A stretch of 64,000 nt of DNA from Planctomycetota bacterium (GCA_023150475.1 JAKLKU010000012.1:124001-188000); one strand, 5' to 3'; shown: positions 10,059 through 19,736, counted from the first letter of the stretch. The notes: generated from the letters alone by a model not told the origin. Numbers and translations are program-made.

Positions 10059-10389
10059 GAGCGCTCGTGGGCCCGACCTCACGGAGCTCGGGCCGGTCTT
10101 CTTCGCGCTCGGCGACCGCACTCGCCTGCGGCTCGTCACGCTGCTCTGTGCCGGCGGCGCGTTGTCGATCACGGCGTTGACTGCGAGCACGCGTTTGACG
10201 CGACAGGCAGTCACGAAGCACCTTCACGTGCTCGAATCGGCCGGCGTCGCGACCGCGACGAAGATCGGCCGCGAGCGGCTGTGGGAGCTCAATCCCGAGC
10301 CGCTCGACGAAGCTCGGGCCTCGCTCGAGCTGATCGGGCGGCAGTGGGAAGACGCACTGGGCCGCTTGAAGAAGGCCGTGGAAGGCTGA
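10039..10389 (+). CDS. ArsR-family winged-helix transcriptional regulator
   Basis: LGDRTRLRLVTLLCAGGALSITALTASTRLTRQAVTKHLHVLESAGV. Confidence 0.93.
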   Translation: MRNRTDKSARGPDLTELGPVFFALGDRTRLRLVTLLCAGGALSITALTASTRLTRQAVTKHLHVLESAGVATATKIGRERLWELNPEPLDEARASLELIGRQWEDALGRLKKAVEG

Positions 10390-10395
10390 ACTCGT

Positions 10396-10423
10396 GCTCG
10401 GTCGTCGCTGCGGACGACCGAGC
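10396..10423. terminator. 11-bp perfect hairpin between convergent genes
   Basis: gctcggtcgtc-gctgcg-gacgaccgagc. Confidence 0.6.
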
Positions 10424-10437
10424 GCGTCGATGCTCGC

Positions 10438-11574
10438 TCAACGCGCTTTCGGCTCGGACGAGTAGTTCGCGGCGAGCCACTCGTGCCACGCGCGTTCGAA
10501 CTCGAGCGCGGACGAGCCCGAGATCGCTTGGACCGCTTCGCCGAACGGGCGTTTCTCCTTGGCGGCCTTGGCGAAAGCGCCGTAACGCGGCGTCGGGCCG
10601 CGCAAGCAGAAATCGACGAGCGCCCACGCGAACATGCGTTGCTCGGGCGTCATCTCGGTCGTGTTGAGCGACGTGAAGGCGAAGATCGACGGCAGCTTCC
10701 CGGCGTCGAGCGCGCGGCGCACGGTCGCCTCCCACTTGCCGAACTTGAAGTCGACCAGGGTGTCCGCCTCGACGTAGCAGTAGTGCCGTACGCCGTCGAA
10801 GAGCGCGTTCTCGTACCAGTGCGCGAGCCCTTCGTCGACCCAGCCGCCCTTGATGTTGCCCGACCACACGCCGTTCCAGACGTTCGAGAGCAGGCAATGC
10901 GTCGCTTGGTGCACGAGCGCTTGGTGCAGCTCGTACTCCTCGTGCATGTGGCCCTTGTCGTAGAACACCGAGAACACCGGCGCGCGCCCCATCAGCTTCG
11001 ATTCCGTGTTCGACGGCTGCAGCGTCCACTTCGGCGAAGCCTTCTCTTGGTCGGCTTCGCGCGCCCACACCATCGCGACCGTCTTCGCGCTGAAGTCCTT
11101 GTCGTTCGCGCCGACGTCGGCCGCGAAACGCGCGTGGAACTCCTCGAGGCGGTCGAGGTAGAGGTGCAGAGCCGCGTGCAAGGTCGCACCGCGTTTGTGG
11201 TCGACCTTCGGCACGTCCCACACGAGCACGAAGTGCGGCGCCTCGGCAACCGCGACCTCGCGCCCCATGAACTCCGCGACTTCCGCGGGGAACTTGGTGC
11301 GCCACGCGTCGAGCGCCGCAAGTTTCGCGGCGAGATCCTCCTTCGGCGCGACGGAGCACTTGCACTCGCTGCGCTGCGTGCCACCGCAGCTCTTGCAGCG
11401 CGCGAGCGAGCAGAACGTGAGCTCGCGTTGGTTCGTGCAACGCTGCTTCGCGCACACGGGACACGCGACGAGCCCGGTGTCGTCGCAGGCCTTGCAGACT
11501 TGCTGCGCGAGTGCGAAGCCGGCGCTCAGCACGCAGACGGTGCACGCGAGGACGAACCAACGGAAAAGCGGCAT
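10438..11574 (-). CDS. secreted Cys-cluster / gluzincin-like protein with degenerate HExxH (HQATH), paralog A
   Basis: Signal peptide MPLFRWFVLACTVCVLSAGFALAQ; CKACDDTGLVACPVC...CKSCGGTQRSECKC; LVHQATH...GGWVDEGLAHWYE. Confidence 0.75.
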   Translation of the reverse strand: MPLFRWFVLACTVCVLSAGFALAQQVCKACDDTGLVACPVCAKQRCTNQRELTFCSLARCKSCGGTQRSECKCSVAPKEDLAAKLAALDAWRTKFPAEVAEFMGREVAVAEAPHFVLVWDVPKVDHKRGATLHAALHLYLDRLEEFHARFAADVGANDKDFSAKTVAMVWAREADQEKASPKWTLQPSNTESKLMGRAPVFSVFYDKGHMHEEYELHQALVHQATHCLLSNVWNGVWSGNIKGGWVDEGLAHWYENALFDGVRHYCYVEADTLVDFKFGKWEATVRRALDAGKLPSIFAFTSLNTTEMTPEQRMFAWALVDFCLRGPTPRYGAFAKAAKEKRPFGEAVQAISGSSALEFERAWHEWLAANYSSEPKAR

Positions 11575-11636
11575 GCCGCGCGTGAGCCTAGCGCCACGAT
11601 GCTGCGGCCGCGTTCCGCGTGACGCGCGGACGGCGC

Positions 11637-11684
11637 TCAAGTTTGCGTTCACTTTTGCGCTCACAACTGCGCTCACTTCTGCGC
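11637..11684. repeat. four tandem 12-bp repeats at the stop of the membrane-protein gene
   Basis: Minus strand: GCGCAGAAGTGA GCGCAGTTGTGA GCGCAAAAGTGA ACGCAAACTTGA. Confidence 0.8.
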
Positions 11685-13502
11685 GCGCAGCGTCGCGCCG
11701 CCGTTCGTCGCCGCTCCTCGTGCGGGGCGGATCGAGCCGAAGTGGACCAGCCGCGCACCGCCCGTCGTCGACTCGCTGACGAGCGTCAACCCGGCCGGGA
11801 GCTCACGTGCGGAAAGCGCGGCGAACACGTCGGGCGGCGGCGCGTCGAGGTCGCGACGCGGCCCGCCGACGCGGTAGCCGACGAACGCCGCGCTCGCGCC
11901 GGACGTCGCGACGCGCGCGACGAGCCCGTCGCTCGGCCCCGAAAGCAGTGCGCGCACCGCGCGAACGGATTCGTCGCCGCGCTCGCCGGGTCCGCATGCC
12001 GCGAGCGGCGCGCGCCGGGCGTGGTAAGCGAGCGCAGGTCCGAGTTCGGGCTCGCAGAGGATGCGCTCGTCGGGCTTCGCATTCGGGTGGTTCCACGGCC
12101 CGACCGACGGCGTGCTCGTGCGCAGGCCGCGCAGCCATGCGACGTCGCTCGGCGAGACGGACCTCGGCTCGACGCTCCGAGCGAGCACGAGCACGGCGGC
12201 GAACGACGAACCCCACGCGAGCTGTTGCAGCAATCCGCGTCGAGTCGTCCGAGCGTCCGTCGTGCGAGGTGTGAGGCTCGTCAGCGCGCAGGCGATGGCG
12301 ACGATCCACACGAGCGTGCTCGCTCCGGAGGCCGCGAGCGGCGCGCCGGCGAGGAACGTCGACCAGCAGACGGCGCGAGCTTCGTGGTCGACGTCGCGCA
12401 CGAGCGCCAGCGCGAAGACGGACACGATCGCGACGCCCGCCGCGATCACGAAGCCGAGACGCGTGGCGCCGGCGGAAACGTCCCAACGCGTCCACGCCCA
12501 CGCGCACCAGGCCAGCACGGGCGCGAACGAAACGAGCCACGGGCCGAATCCGCCGCGGAAGAGCCACGCCGGACGCCGTGAGCTCGCGAATCGCCGCAAC
12601 GCGAAACACGCGACCGCGGTGGCGAGCACGCCTTGCGCCAGATGCGCGCGCGCCAAACCGTCGAGCGTCGAGTACGACGCGAGTTCGAGCAGTCCGACGA
12701 CGCTCGCGACGGCGAACGCCACGAGACCGACGTCGAACGCGGGCTCGGCGCGCTCGCGCGGCCCGAGGAAGCCCGCCGCGAGCAGCGCGCTCGCTGCCGC
12801 GGCGACCCACGCGCCCGATTCCGACGCCGTCGCGAGCGCGACCCCGAAGAGCACGCCGGCGAGAGCGCCGCCGGCGAGACGATCGAAGCGGTCGCGCGCA
12901 CTCACGCAGGCCAGCGCGAGCGCACAGCCGGCGCTTGCCGCGGCGCAAGCGAGCAACCGCGGATCGACCGCAGCGGCGCCGAAGCTGCACATCATCCCCA
13001 ACAACGGGCTCGTTCCGAGCAAGACCCGCGGTCGTCGTGCGACGTCCACGAACCGGCTCGCGAGCAGTCCGAGCGCGAGCGCGGCGAGCACCGCCGACAC
13101 CGTCGTCGCGTGGAAGGCGAAGAGTTCGAGCTCCGCTTCGTCGACGCCGCGCAGCGCGGGATCGCCGGACGGCGTCGCGAGCCAACGCTGCGCCGCGCCG
13201 GCGACGAGCCGCGCGAAGAAGAGCGGCGGCGCGGTTTCGCCGAGCCATTGGTCGTGCTCGTACGCAGTCGACGTCGCGAGCAAGAGCTCGATCCGCCGCA
13301 GCTCGCGCGTGCTCGTCGCGTCGAGGAACGGATCGCCGACGTCCGCGCGGCGCCCGAGCCACGCACCGAGGACGGCGAACACGCACGCGAGCGCCGCGAG
13401 CCCCCAAGTTCGGCTCGCCGAGCGCGGTGCAGGCGCCGGCTCGGACGCGACGTCCGGCTCGCGCCGTGCCGTCACTGAGTCGGATAGGTCGCGAGCACCC
13501 AT
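11673..13502 (-). CDS. polytopic membrane protein of unknown function
   Basis: Many hydrophobic segments (WGLAALACVFAVLGAWLG, VLAALALGLLASRF, ...); start inferred. Confidence 0.65.
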   Translation of the reverse strand: MGARDLSDSVTARREPDVASEPAPAPRSASRTWGLAALACVFAVLGAWLGRRADVGDPFLDATSTRELRRIELLLATSTAYEHDQWLGETAPPLFFARLVAGAAQRWLATPSGDPALRGVDEAELELFAFHATTVSAVLAALALGLLASRFVDVARRPRVLLGTSPLLGMMCSFGAAAVDPRLLACAAASAGCALALACVSARDRFDRLAGGALAGVLFGVALATASESGAWVAAAASALLAAGFLGPRERAEPAFDVGLVAFAVASVVGLLELASYSTLDGLARAHLAQGVLATAVACFALRRFASSRRPAWLFRGGFGPWLVSFAPVLAWCAWAWTRWDVSAGATRLGFVIAAGVAIVSVFALALVRDVDHEARAVCWSTFLAGAPLAASGASTLVWIVAIACALTSLTPRTTDARTTRRGLLQQLAWGSSFAAVLVLARSVEPRSVSPSDVAWLRGLRTSTPSVGPWNHPNAKPDERILCEPELGPALAYHARRAPLAACGPGERGDESVRAVRALLSGPSDGLVARVATSGASAAFVGYRVGGPRRDLDAPPPDVFAALSARELPAGLTLVSESTTGGARLVHFGSIRPARGAATNGGATLRAQK

Positions 13503-14596
13503 TCCTTCCACCTGCGTTCGAGTTCGAGCGGAGTGACGGCGAAGTGCTTCTGCAGCGCGTCGCGCGTCGCCATCTTGCGCCGCAGGTCGGCGCAGAGCGC
13601 GCCGAACTTCTTCGAGTCGAGCGAGAGCAAGTAATCGACGCACGAGAACGCGACGACGTGCTCGTTGCGCGAAAGTGTGTCGCTGTTGCGCTCGAACGCG
13701 GCGGCGAACGGCGGCGCGTCGCCGCCGGCGACCAGCTTGCGGCACATCACTTTGTAGTCGCCGCCCTTGTAGTCGTTCGAGAGATCCTGCTCCTGGAAGC
13801 AGTAGTTGTCGCAACGGCGGAAGGTCGCGTACTCGAACCAGTGGCCGAGGCCCTCCTCGGCCCAGCCGCCCTTTTGGTTGCCGATCCACTCCGCAGGCGT
13901 CTCGTGCGAGAGGATCAGGTGCGACACCATGTGCAGCAGGTTGCGGTGCAGTTGCTCGTCGGTGGTGAACCACTTCTTGTTCGCCGCCGTCGAGTAGCGC
14001 ACTTGGTTGCCCATCAACTTGACGCCCGCCGGAGCCGCTTGCGCGCAGAACGCGAGCGACGCCTTCATCTGATCGGGATCGAGGTACCAGACGAACACTT
14101 GGAAACGCTCGCGGAAGTCGGCGTCCGACGCGTCGAGCATCGCGCAGTAGTCCGCGTAGAGCTTCTCGAGCCGCCGCAAGTAGAGGTGCAGGAGCTCGTG
14201 GTTCTGCGCGTTGCGCTTCTCGACCTTCAGACTGTCGAGCTCGAACACCAACGTGAAGTGGTCGCTCGCGACCTTGCGCAGCGGCCGGCCCATCGTCTCG
14301 TCGTAGCTCGCGAGCTTCTCGCGCTCGAGCGCCACGCGTTCACGCTTCTTGGCGAGTGCGTTCTGCGTGTCCTCGCTCGCGCACTTCTTGCACGGCAGGA
14401 AGCCCGCGCCGCCGCACACCGTGCACGCCGCGGCGACGCTGCAGTAACGGACTTCGTCCTCCCACGCGCACTCCGCCTTGACGTGTTTCGCGCACGGCTC
14501 CCGTCCACTGCCGCCGCACGTCTTGCAGTTCGCGACTTGCGCCGCGGCGCCGCCGGCGACCAAGAGGAGCGCGAAGAGCACGCGGACGAGCGGCAT
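13472..14596 (-). CDS. secreted Cys-cluster / gluzincin-like protein with degenerate HExxH (HMVSH), paralog B
   Basis: Signal peptide MPLVRVLFALLLVAGGAAAQ; CKTCGGSGREPC...CTVCGGAGFLPCKKC; LLHMVSH...GGWAEEGLGHWFE. Confidence 0.78.
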   Translation of the reverse strand: MPLVRVLFALLLVAGGAAAQVANCKTCGGSGREPCAKHVKAECAWEDEVRYCSVAAACTVCGGAGFLPCKKCASEDTQNALAKKRERVALEREKLASYDETMGRPLRKVASDHFTLVFELDSLKVEKRNAQNHELLHLYLRRLEKLYADYCAMLDASDADFRERFQVFVWYLDPDQMKASLAFCAQAAPAGVKLMGNQVRYSTAANKKWFTTDEQLHRNLLHMVSHLILSHETPAEWIGNQKGGWAEEGLGHWFEYATFRRCDNYCFQEQDLSNDYKGGDYKVMCRKLVAGGDAPPFAAAFERNSDTLSRNEHVVAFSCVDYLLSLDSKKFGALCADLRRKMATRDALQKHFAVTPLELERRWKEWVLATYPTQ

Positions 14597-14620
14597 GCGC
14601 TCCTTTCTACCGCGCCGGCG

Positions 14621-15517
14621 TCAGAGCAGCGACTCGATGATCTGCTTCGTCGGATCGAAGCCGCGCAGCTTGACGTGCGACGCGGTCTGGGTGCCGAGCG
14701 CCGCTCGCGGCGCGAGCCCGACGAGTTCGCTCTCGTGCACCTCGACGCCTTTCGCCGCCGCGAGCTTCGCGATCTCGTCGTAGACGCGCTCGAGCCCGGT
14801 CGCCCGGAAATCGCAGACGTTCATGCTGACTTGGGCGAGCTTCAGGTCGTCGAGGAAGAAGCCCATCGCCTTGATCCCGGGCAAGCCGCCATCCTTCTCG
14901 CGGATCTTCTTCGCGATTTCCTTCGCGAGCGCGACGTCCTGCGTCGCCAGGTTGACGTTGAACGCGATCAGGAATGGGCGCGCGCCGATCACGGTCGCAC
15001 CGGCGGTCGGATGGAGCGCGGCTTTCGGCCCTTCGTCGGGCGTGCGGCTCGCATCGCTTTGCACTGCGTCGCGCAGCTTCTCGTAGCCGATGTTGCGCAC
15101 GTCGGGCAGGTTGCGGCGCGCGGGCGAGAGCGCGGCCTGTTCGTAGAAGTAGACCGGGATTCCGAGCTCGCGGCCGACGCGCTCGCCGAGGCGGTGCGCG
15201 AGGCGGATGCAGTAGCCCATCGTCGCGCCTTCGAGCGGTACGAACGGCACGACGTCGGTCGCGCCGATGCGCGGGTGCTCGCCCTGGTGCTGGTTCAGGT
15301 CGATCTCACGGCTCGCCTTCTCGATCGCGCGGAACGCGGCCTCGGCGACGCGTTCGCCCTCGCCGACGAGCGTCACCACGGCACGGTTGTGGCTCGCGTC
15401 CATGGAGCGGTCGATCGCCTTGACGCCGGCGACCGCCTCGGCGGCCGCGACGATTCGATCGACGACCTCCTTGCGGCGGCCTTCACTGAAGTTCGGAACG
15501 CATTCGACGAGCGGCAT
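14621..15517 (-). CDS. ftcD: glutamate formimidoyltransferase
   Basis: MPLVECVPNFSEGRRKEVVDRI...DASHNRAVVTLVG; single FT domain (~298 aa). Confidence 0.93.
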   Translation of the reverse strand: MPLVECVPNFSEGRRKEVVDRIVAAAEAVAGVKAIDRSMDASHNRAVVTLVGEGERVAEAAFRAIEKASREIDLNQHQGEHPRIGATDVVPFVPLEGATMGYCIRLAHRLGERVGRELGIPVYFYEQAALSPARRNLPDVRNIGYEKLRDAVQSDASRTPDEGPKAALHPTAGATVIGARPFLIAFNVNLATQDVALAKEIAKKIREKDGGLPGIKAMGFFLDDLKLAQVSMNVCDFRATGLERVYDEIAKLAAAKGVEVHESELVGLAPRAALGTQTASHVKLRGFDPTKQIIESLL

Positions 15518-15737
15518 CGGTGGACTTCTTCGGATCGGGGTTCGACGAGCGGCGGGATTCTATGCGCGCTCGAGCTCGGAAAGCACTTCGCCAGCCGTGA
15601 ACTCGGACGTGCGGCGGGTGCGGGTCACACCGAGGGCTTCGTGCGGCGCGAGAGCCCACGCCGACGCACGAGAGGTCCGTTCCTCGACGCGTTCGAACGG
15701 CTGCCCCGCTCGCACTCCCCTGCTACGCTCGCGCGGC

Positions 15738-17489
15738 ATGGATGGCACGCACGGCGCAGCGGGCATGGTCGCTCCCCAAGGTCGCGAACTCTCGCTGCGC
15801 GCCGTGCTCGTCGCGTTCGGCGTCGCCGTGATCATCGGCGCGTCGTACCCGTACGTGGTGCTGAAGCTCGGCTTCGGACCGAACATCGCCGTCGTCTCCG
15901 CGTTCTTCGGCTGGCTCGCGCTGTCGGTCGTCGCGCGCGGCGCGAGCGTGAAGCGCGAAGCCAACCTCGCGCAGTCCGCGGGCACGATCGCCGGTCAGAC
16001 GGCGTTCCTCTGCACGGTCCTCGCCGCGTTCGACATGCTCTCGCAGGATCCGGCGGTCGGAGTCGATCTGCGTTTGACGAAGATGCAGACGTTCCTCTGG
16101 CTCTCGACGGCCGGCGTGCTCGGCGTGCTGCTCGCGGTGCCGCTGCGTCGGCACTACGTGGTCGACGAGAAGCTGCCGTACGCCGACGGACTCGCCGCGG
16201 GTGAGACGTTGCTCGTGCTCGACGCGCGCGGCGCGGAAGCGAGGCTCGCGGTGCGCGCGCTGGTCGCCGGACTCTTCGCGTCGGCAGCGCTCGCGCTCGC
16301 GACGATGCGCAAGTGGATGACCGACGAGCTCCCCATCAAGGTCAACGCGTGGTCGCAGGTCACCGGCGTCGGTCTGTCGCTGAGTCTCCTGAGCCTCGGC
16401 TCCGGCATGATCATCGGCCTGCGCATCTGCACGAACATGTTCGCCGGGCTCGTGCTGTCGTGGATCGTCGCGCCGGTGTTCCTCGCCGACGCCGGGATCC
16501 TCGCGGCGGGCGCGAAGAAGACCGACGTCTTGCTCTGGGTGATGTGGCCGGCGACCGGAATGATGATCGCCGGTGGCTTGACCGCGCTCTTCCTCAAGTG
16601 GAGCACGCTCGTCGCGACGTTCCGGCAACTCTCCGGGCGGAGCGTGAGCTCCGAGGACTTCCCGCTGCGTTGGGTGGTCGTCGGTTCACTCGTCTCCGCG
16701 CTCGCGCTCGTGCTCGTGCAACACTTCAGCCTTGGCCTCCCGATGTGGGAGACCACGCTCGCGATCCTGTTCACGATCCCGTTGATGCTCGTCGGCCTGC
16801 GCGTCTTCGGCGAGACGAACTGGGGGCCGATCAGTGCGCTCTCGAACGTGATGCAAGGCGTGTTCGGCCTGATCTCGCCGGGCAGCATCCAGTCGAACAT
16901 GCTCGCGAGCGGCGTCACCGGCTCGATCGCCGCCGAATCCGAAGGACTGATGCAGTGTTACAAGACCGGCGACATGGTCGGGTCGACGCCGCGCACGATC
17001 ACGTGGATCCAACTCCTCGCGGTGCCGATCGGCGCGATCGCGCTCGCGTTCACGTATCCGCTCCTGCGCGACACCTACGGCGTCGGCACCGGCGAGCCCG
17101 GCGCATTGTCGAGCCCGATCTCGCAGAAGTGGGTCGGCTTCGCGAAGCTCCTGTCGCAAGGCACGAGCGCGTTGCACCCGAGCGCGCTCTGGGCGCTCGG
17201 CATCGCGGTGGTGCTCGGCATCGTGTTCACCGTGCTCGAGCAGAGACGCGAGTGGCGTACGTGGGTGCCGTCTCCGACCGGTATCGGCATCGGCATGCTC
17301 GTGCCCGCGAGCGCCGTCGCGACGATGTTCCTCGGCGCACTGCTCGATTTCGGCGCGCGCAAACTCTCGGCGAAGAACCCGGACGGCTGGATCCTGCCGC
17401 TCGCGTCGGGACTGATCGCGGGCGAAGCGTTGATCGCGATCCTCTTGCCGCTCTTGATCGCGCTCGGCGTGCTCGGCATGGCGAGCTGA
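15738..17489 (+). CDS. OPT-family oligopeptide transporter
   Basis: ASYPYVVLKLGFGPNIAVVSAFFGW..., ~580 aa with many TMs, NVMQGVFGLISPGSIQSNMLASGVTG. Confidence 0.85.
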   Translation: MDGTHGAAGMVAPQGRELSLRAVLVAFGVAVIIGASYPYVVLKLGFGPNIAVVSAFFGWLALSVVARGASVKREANLAQSAGTIAGQTAFLCTVLAAFDMLSQDPAVGVDLRLTKMQTFLWLSTAGVLGVLLAVPLRRHYVVDEKLPYADGLAAGETLLVLDARGAEARLAVRALVAGLFASAALALATMRKWMTDELPIKVNAWSQVTGVGLSLSLLSLGSGMIIGLRICTNMFAGLVLSWIVAPVFLADAGILAAGAKKTDVLLWVMWPATGMMIAGGLTALFLKWSTLVATFRQLSGRSVSSEDFPLRWVVVGSLVSALALVLVQHFSLGLPMWETTLAILFTIPLMLVGLRVFGETNWGPISALSNVMQGVFGLISPGSIQSNMLASGVTGSIAAESEGLMQCYKTGDMVGSTPRTITWIQLLAVPIGAIALAFTYPLLRDTYGVGTGEPGALSSPISQKWVGFAKLLSQGTSALHPSALWALGIAVVLGIVFTVLEQRREWRTWVPSPTGIGIGMLVPASAVATMFLGALLDFGARKLSAKNPDGWILPLASGLIAGEALIAILLPLLIALGVLGMAS

Positions 17490-17535
17490 CCGCCACGTGG
17501 CCGGCGCGCGCCGTCGCGACGCGCCCGAGATCGCG

Positions 17536-18822
17536 TCACCGCGCGTACGCGAGTCGACCGCGCACGAACACGGCGCGCACCGGGCTGCGGCCGAGTTCGT
17601 ACACCAAGTGCCGGTGGTTCGGCACGTCGAGCACGCAGACGTCCGCGCGTTTGCCGACGTCGAGCGAACCGATCTCGGCCGAGCGACCGAGCGAAGCCGC
17701 TGCGTTCAACGTCGCGGCCGTCAGGCACTCCGCCGCGTTCATCCGGTAGCGCAGCGCCGCCCAACTCATCGTCTCAGGCAAGCTCTGCAGGTTGCACGAA
17801 CCCGGGTTGAAGTCGGTGGAGATCGCGACCGCGAGGCCAGCGTCGATCAACTTGCGACCCGGCGCTTCGCGCTCCTGGCGCAGGAAGAGCGGCACCACCG
17901 GGCACAACACCGGCACGACGTGCGCTTCGCGCAGCGCGGCGATCCCCCGCTCGCTGACGTGCTCGAGGTGATCGGCGCTCGCCGCACCGAGCTCCGCCGC
18001 GAGTTCCGCTCCACCGAGCGGCGTCAGTTGGTCGACGTGCAAACGCAGCCCGAGCCCGAGCTCCCGCGCGCGCTCGAGGATGCGCCGGGATTCGTCGAGC
18101 GAGAACGCGATCTGCTCGGTGAACACGTCGCAATACTCGGCGAGGCCGCGTTCCGCGACGCGCGGCAACATCGCGCGACAGACGAGCTCGACGTACTCAC
18201 GCTTGCGCTCGCGGTACTCGGCTGGGAAGTCGTGCGCGCCGAGGAAGGTCGGAACGAGTTCGAGCGGCTGGCGCCGGCGCGCTTCCGCGATCACTTCGAG
18301 ACACTTCAGCTCGTCCTCGAGCGAAAGGCCGTAGCCGGTCTTGCACTCGACGGTCGTGGTGCCGAGCGCGAGGAAACGCTCGAGGTGCACGAGCAGGCGC
18401 TCGAGCAACGTTTCGCGCGACGCGGCGCGCACGCCTTGGACCGTCGACAGGATCCCGCCGCCCGCCGCGGCGATCTCCACGTACGCCGCGCCGCGGGTGC
18501 GTAGCTCGAACTCGTGCTCGCGCGTCGTCGCGAACACGGGGTGCGTGTGCGCGTCGACGAAACCGGGCACCAACGTGCCGCCGCGCGCATCGAATTCCTC
18601 GCGAGGCGCGTAGCGCTCGCGCAGTTCGCGCTCGGGTCCGACCGCGACGATGCGCTCGCCGTGGATCGCGAGCGCGCCTCGCTCGATCACGCGCAGCAAC
18701 CCCATCGCACCGCCGGAACGCGGGTGCGGACCGATCGGCGTCGCGAGTTCGTTCGCACCGACGATCAGCCGGTCGATCGTTTCCTTCGTCGCGCCGCCGC
18801 GAGATTCCTGCGAGGGACTCAA
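17536..18822 (-). CDS. hutI: imidazolonepropionase
   Basis: RLIVGANELATPIGP..., LVPGFVDAHTHPVF, ISTDFNPGSC; TTG start supported by TACACT box 8 nt upstream. Confidence 0.93.
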   Translation of the reverse strand: MSPSQESRGGATKETIDRLIVGANELATPIGPHPRSGGAMGLLRVIERGALAIHGERIVAVGPERELRERYAPREEFDARGGTLVPGFVDAHTHPVFATTREHEFELRTRGAAYVEIAAAGGGILSTVQGVRAASRETLLERLLVHLERFLALGTTTVECKTGYGLSLEDELKCLEVIAEARRRQPLELVPTFLGAHDFPAEYRERKREYVELVCRAMLPRVAERGLAEYCDVFTEQIAFSLDESRRILERARELGLGLRLHVDQLTPLGGAELAAELGAASADHLEHVSERGIAALREAHVVPVLCPVVPLFLRQEREAPGRKLIDAGLAVAISTDFNPGSCNLQSLPETMSWAALRYRMNAAECLTAATLNAAASLGRSAEIGSLDVGKRADVCVLDVPNHRHLVYELGRSPVRAVFVRGRLAYAR

Positions 18823-18908
18823 GCGCGCCGAGTGTAGCGGCGCACCATCGACGCCGAAGTCGCTCGACCGTCGGACTCGTGCGGCTCCCGGCGCCTCGCG
18901 TCTTGGAC

Positions 18909-19736
18909 TCAACCCACGGCGCGGAGTCCGGCCGTGCGCGGTTCGACGAGCTCGGTCCCGCGGACCAACTGGCCCGCCGGCGCGGTCTTCACACGCTGTT
19001 CAGCGGCGTTCACGGCATCGACCGCCATCGACGCGCGCATCCGCGCTTGGATGCGACCGCGGGCACGGAAGAGGATCATCTTCATGTTCGAGCGCCCGAC
19101 GACCAGGACCCGCGCCGCTTCCTCGTACGAAAGTCCCTCGACTTCGACCAAGTGCAGCGCGCGCCGGTCGCGCGGCGAGAGCTCGGCGTATGCGCGAGCG
19201 TAGTGGTCGAGGAAGATGATCCAGGACTGAGCGAGTTGCCGGACGTCCTCGCGCTCGACGATGCCTCGCGCGGGGAGTTGACGCTCGTCGGCGGGCTCCT
19301 GCGCGCCTTCGGGAAGGCTCTGCAGCGAACGCATCCTCCGCCGAGTCGCCGCGCGATAGACGGTGTGTTGCGCGATCGTGCGGGCCCACGCCCGGAACGA
19401 CCCCGCGTGCTCGTCCCGGAAGCCCTTCGCGTAGCGATAGACGTTGATGAACGTGTCCTGGACGAGCTCCAGCGGGTCGAACGGCAGCCCCCGCTCGCCG
19501 GTCAGGCGCCGGACCAGGTCGAAAATCCCCCCGCGGGCGCGCTGGTACAGGACCTCGAACGCCTCGGGCGCCCGACGGTCGCGAAACAGCGCCATCAACG
19601 TGGTGTCGATCCGGTCCGAGAACGTGAGGTCGGGCTCACCGGCTTCGGGTGCGAGTTCGATCCCGAACGAGGCAAGCACCTCGAGCGCCGTGCGGTGCGC
19701 GGGGTGGGACGATGCGGCGAGTTGTAGGGAGCGCAT
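18909..19736 (-). CDS. ECF-type RNA polymerase sigma factor
   Basis: FDPLELVQDTFINVYRYAKGFR (region 2) and LSPRDRRALHLVEVEGLSYEEAARVL (region 4). Confidence 0.9.
   Translation of the reverse strand: MRSLQLAASSHPAHRTALEVLASFGIELAPEAGEPDLTFSDRIDTTLMALFRDRRAPEAFEVLYQRARGGIFDLVRRLTGERGLPFDPLELVQDTFINVYRYAKGFRDEHAGSFRAWARTIAQHTVYRAATRRRMRSLQSLPEGAQEPADERQLPARGIVEREDVRQLAQSWIIFLDHYARAYAELSPRDRRALHLVEVEGLSYEEAARVLVVGRSNMKMILFRARGRIQARMRASMAVDAVNAAEQRVKTAPAGQLVRGTELVEPRTAGLRAVG

Noticed and set aside
12578-16204. 1208-aa plus-strand ORF
   Set aside because: Antisense to the membrane protein, paralog B and ftcD, with extreme Arg-rich composition typical of mirror-frame ORFs in GC-rich DNA
17490-17535. 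Possible terminator between OPT and hutI
   Set aside because: Only a short gccacgtggc palindrome; no convincing stem-loop
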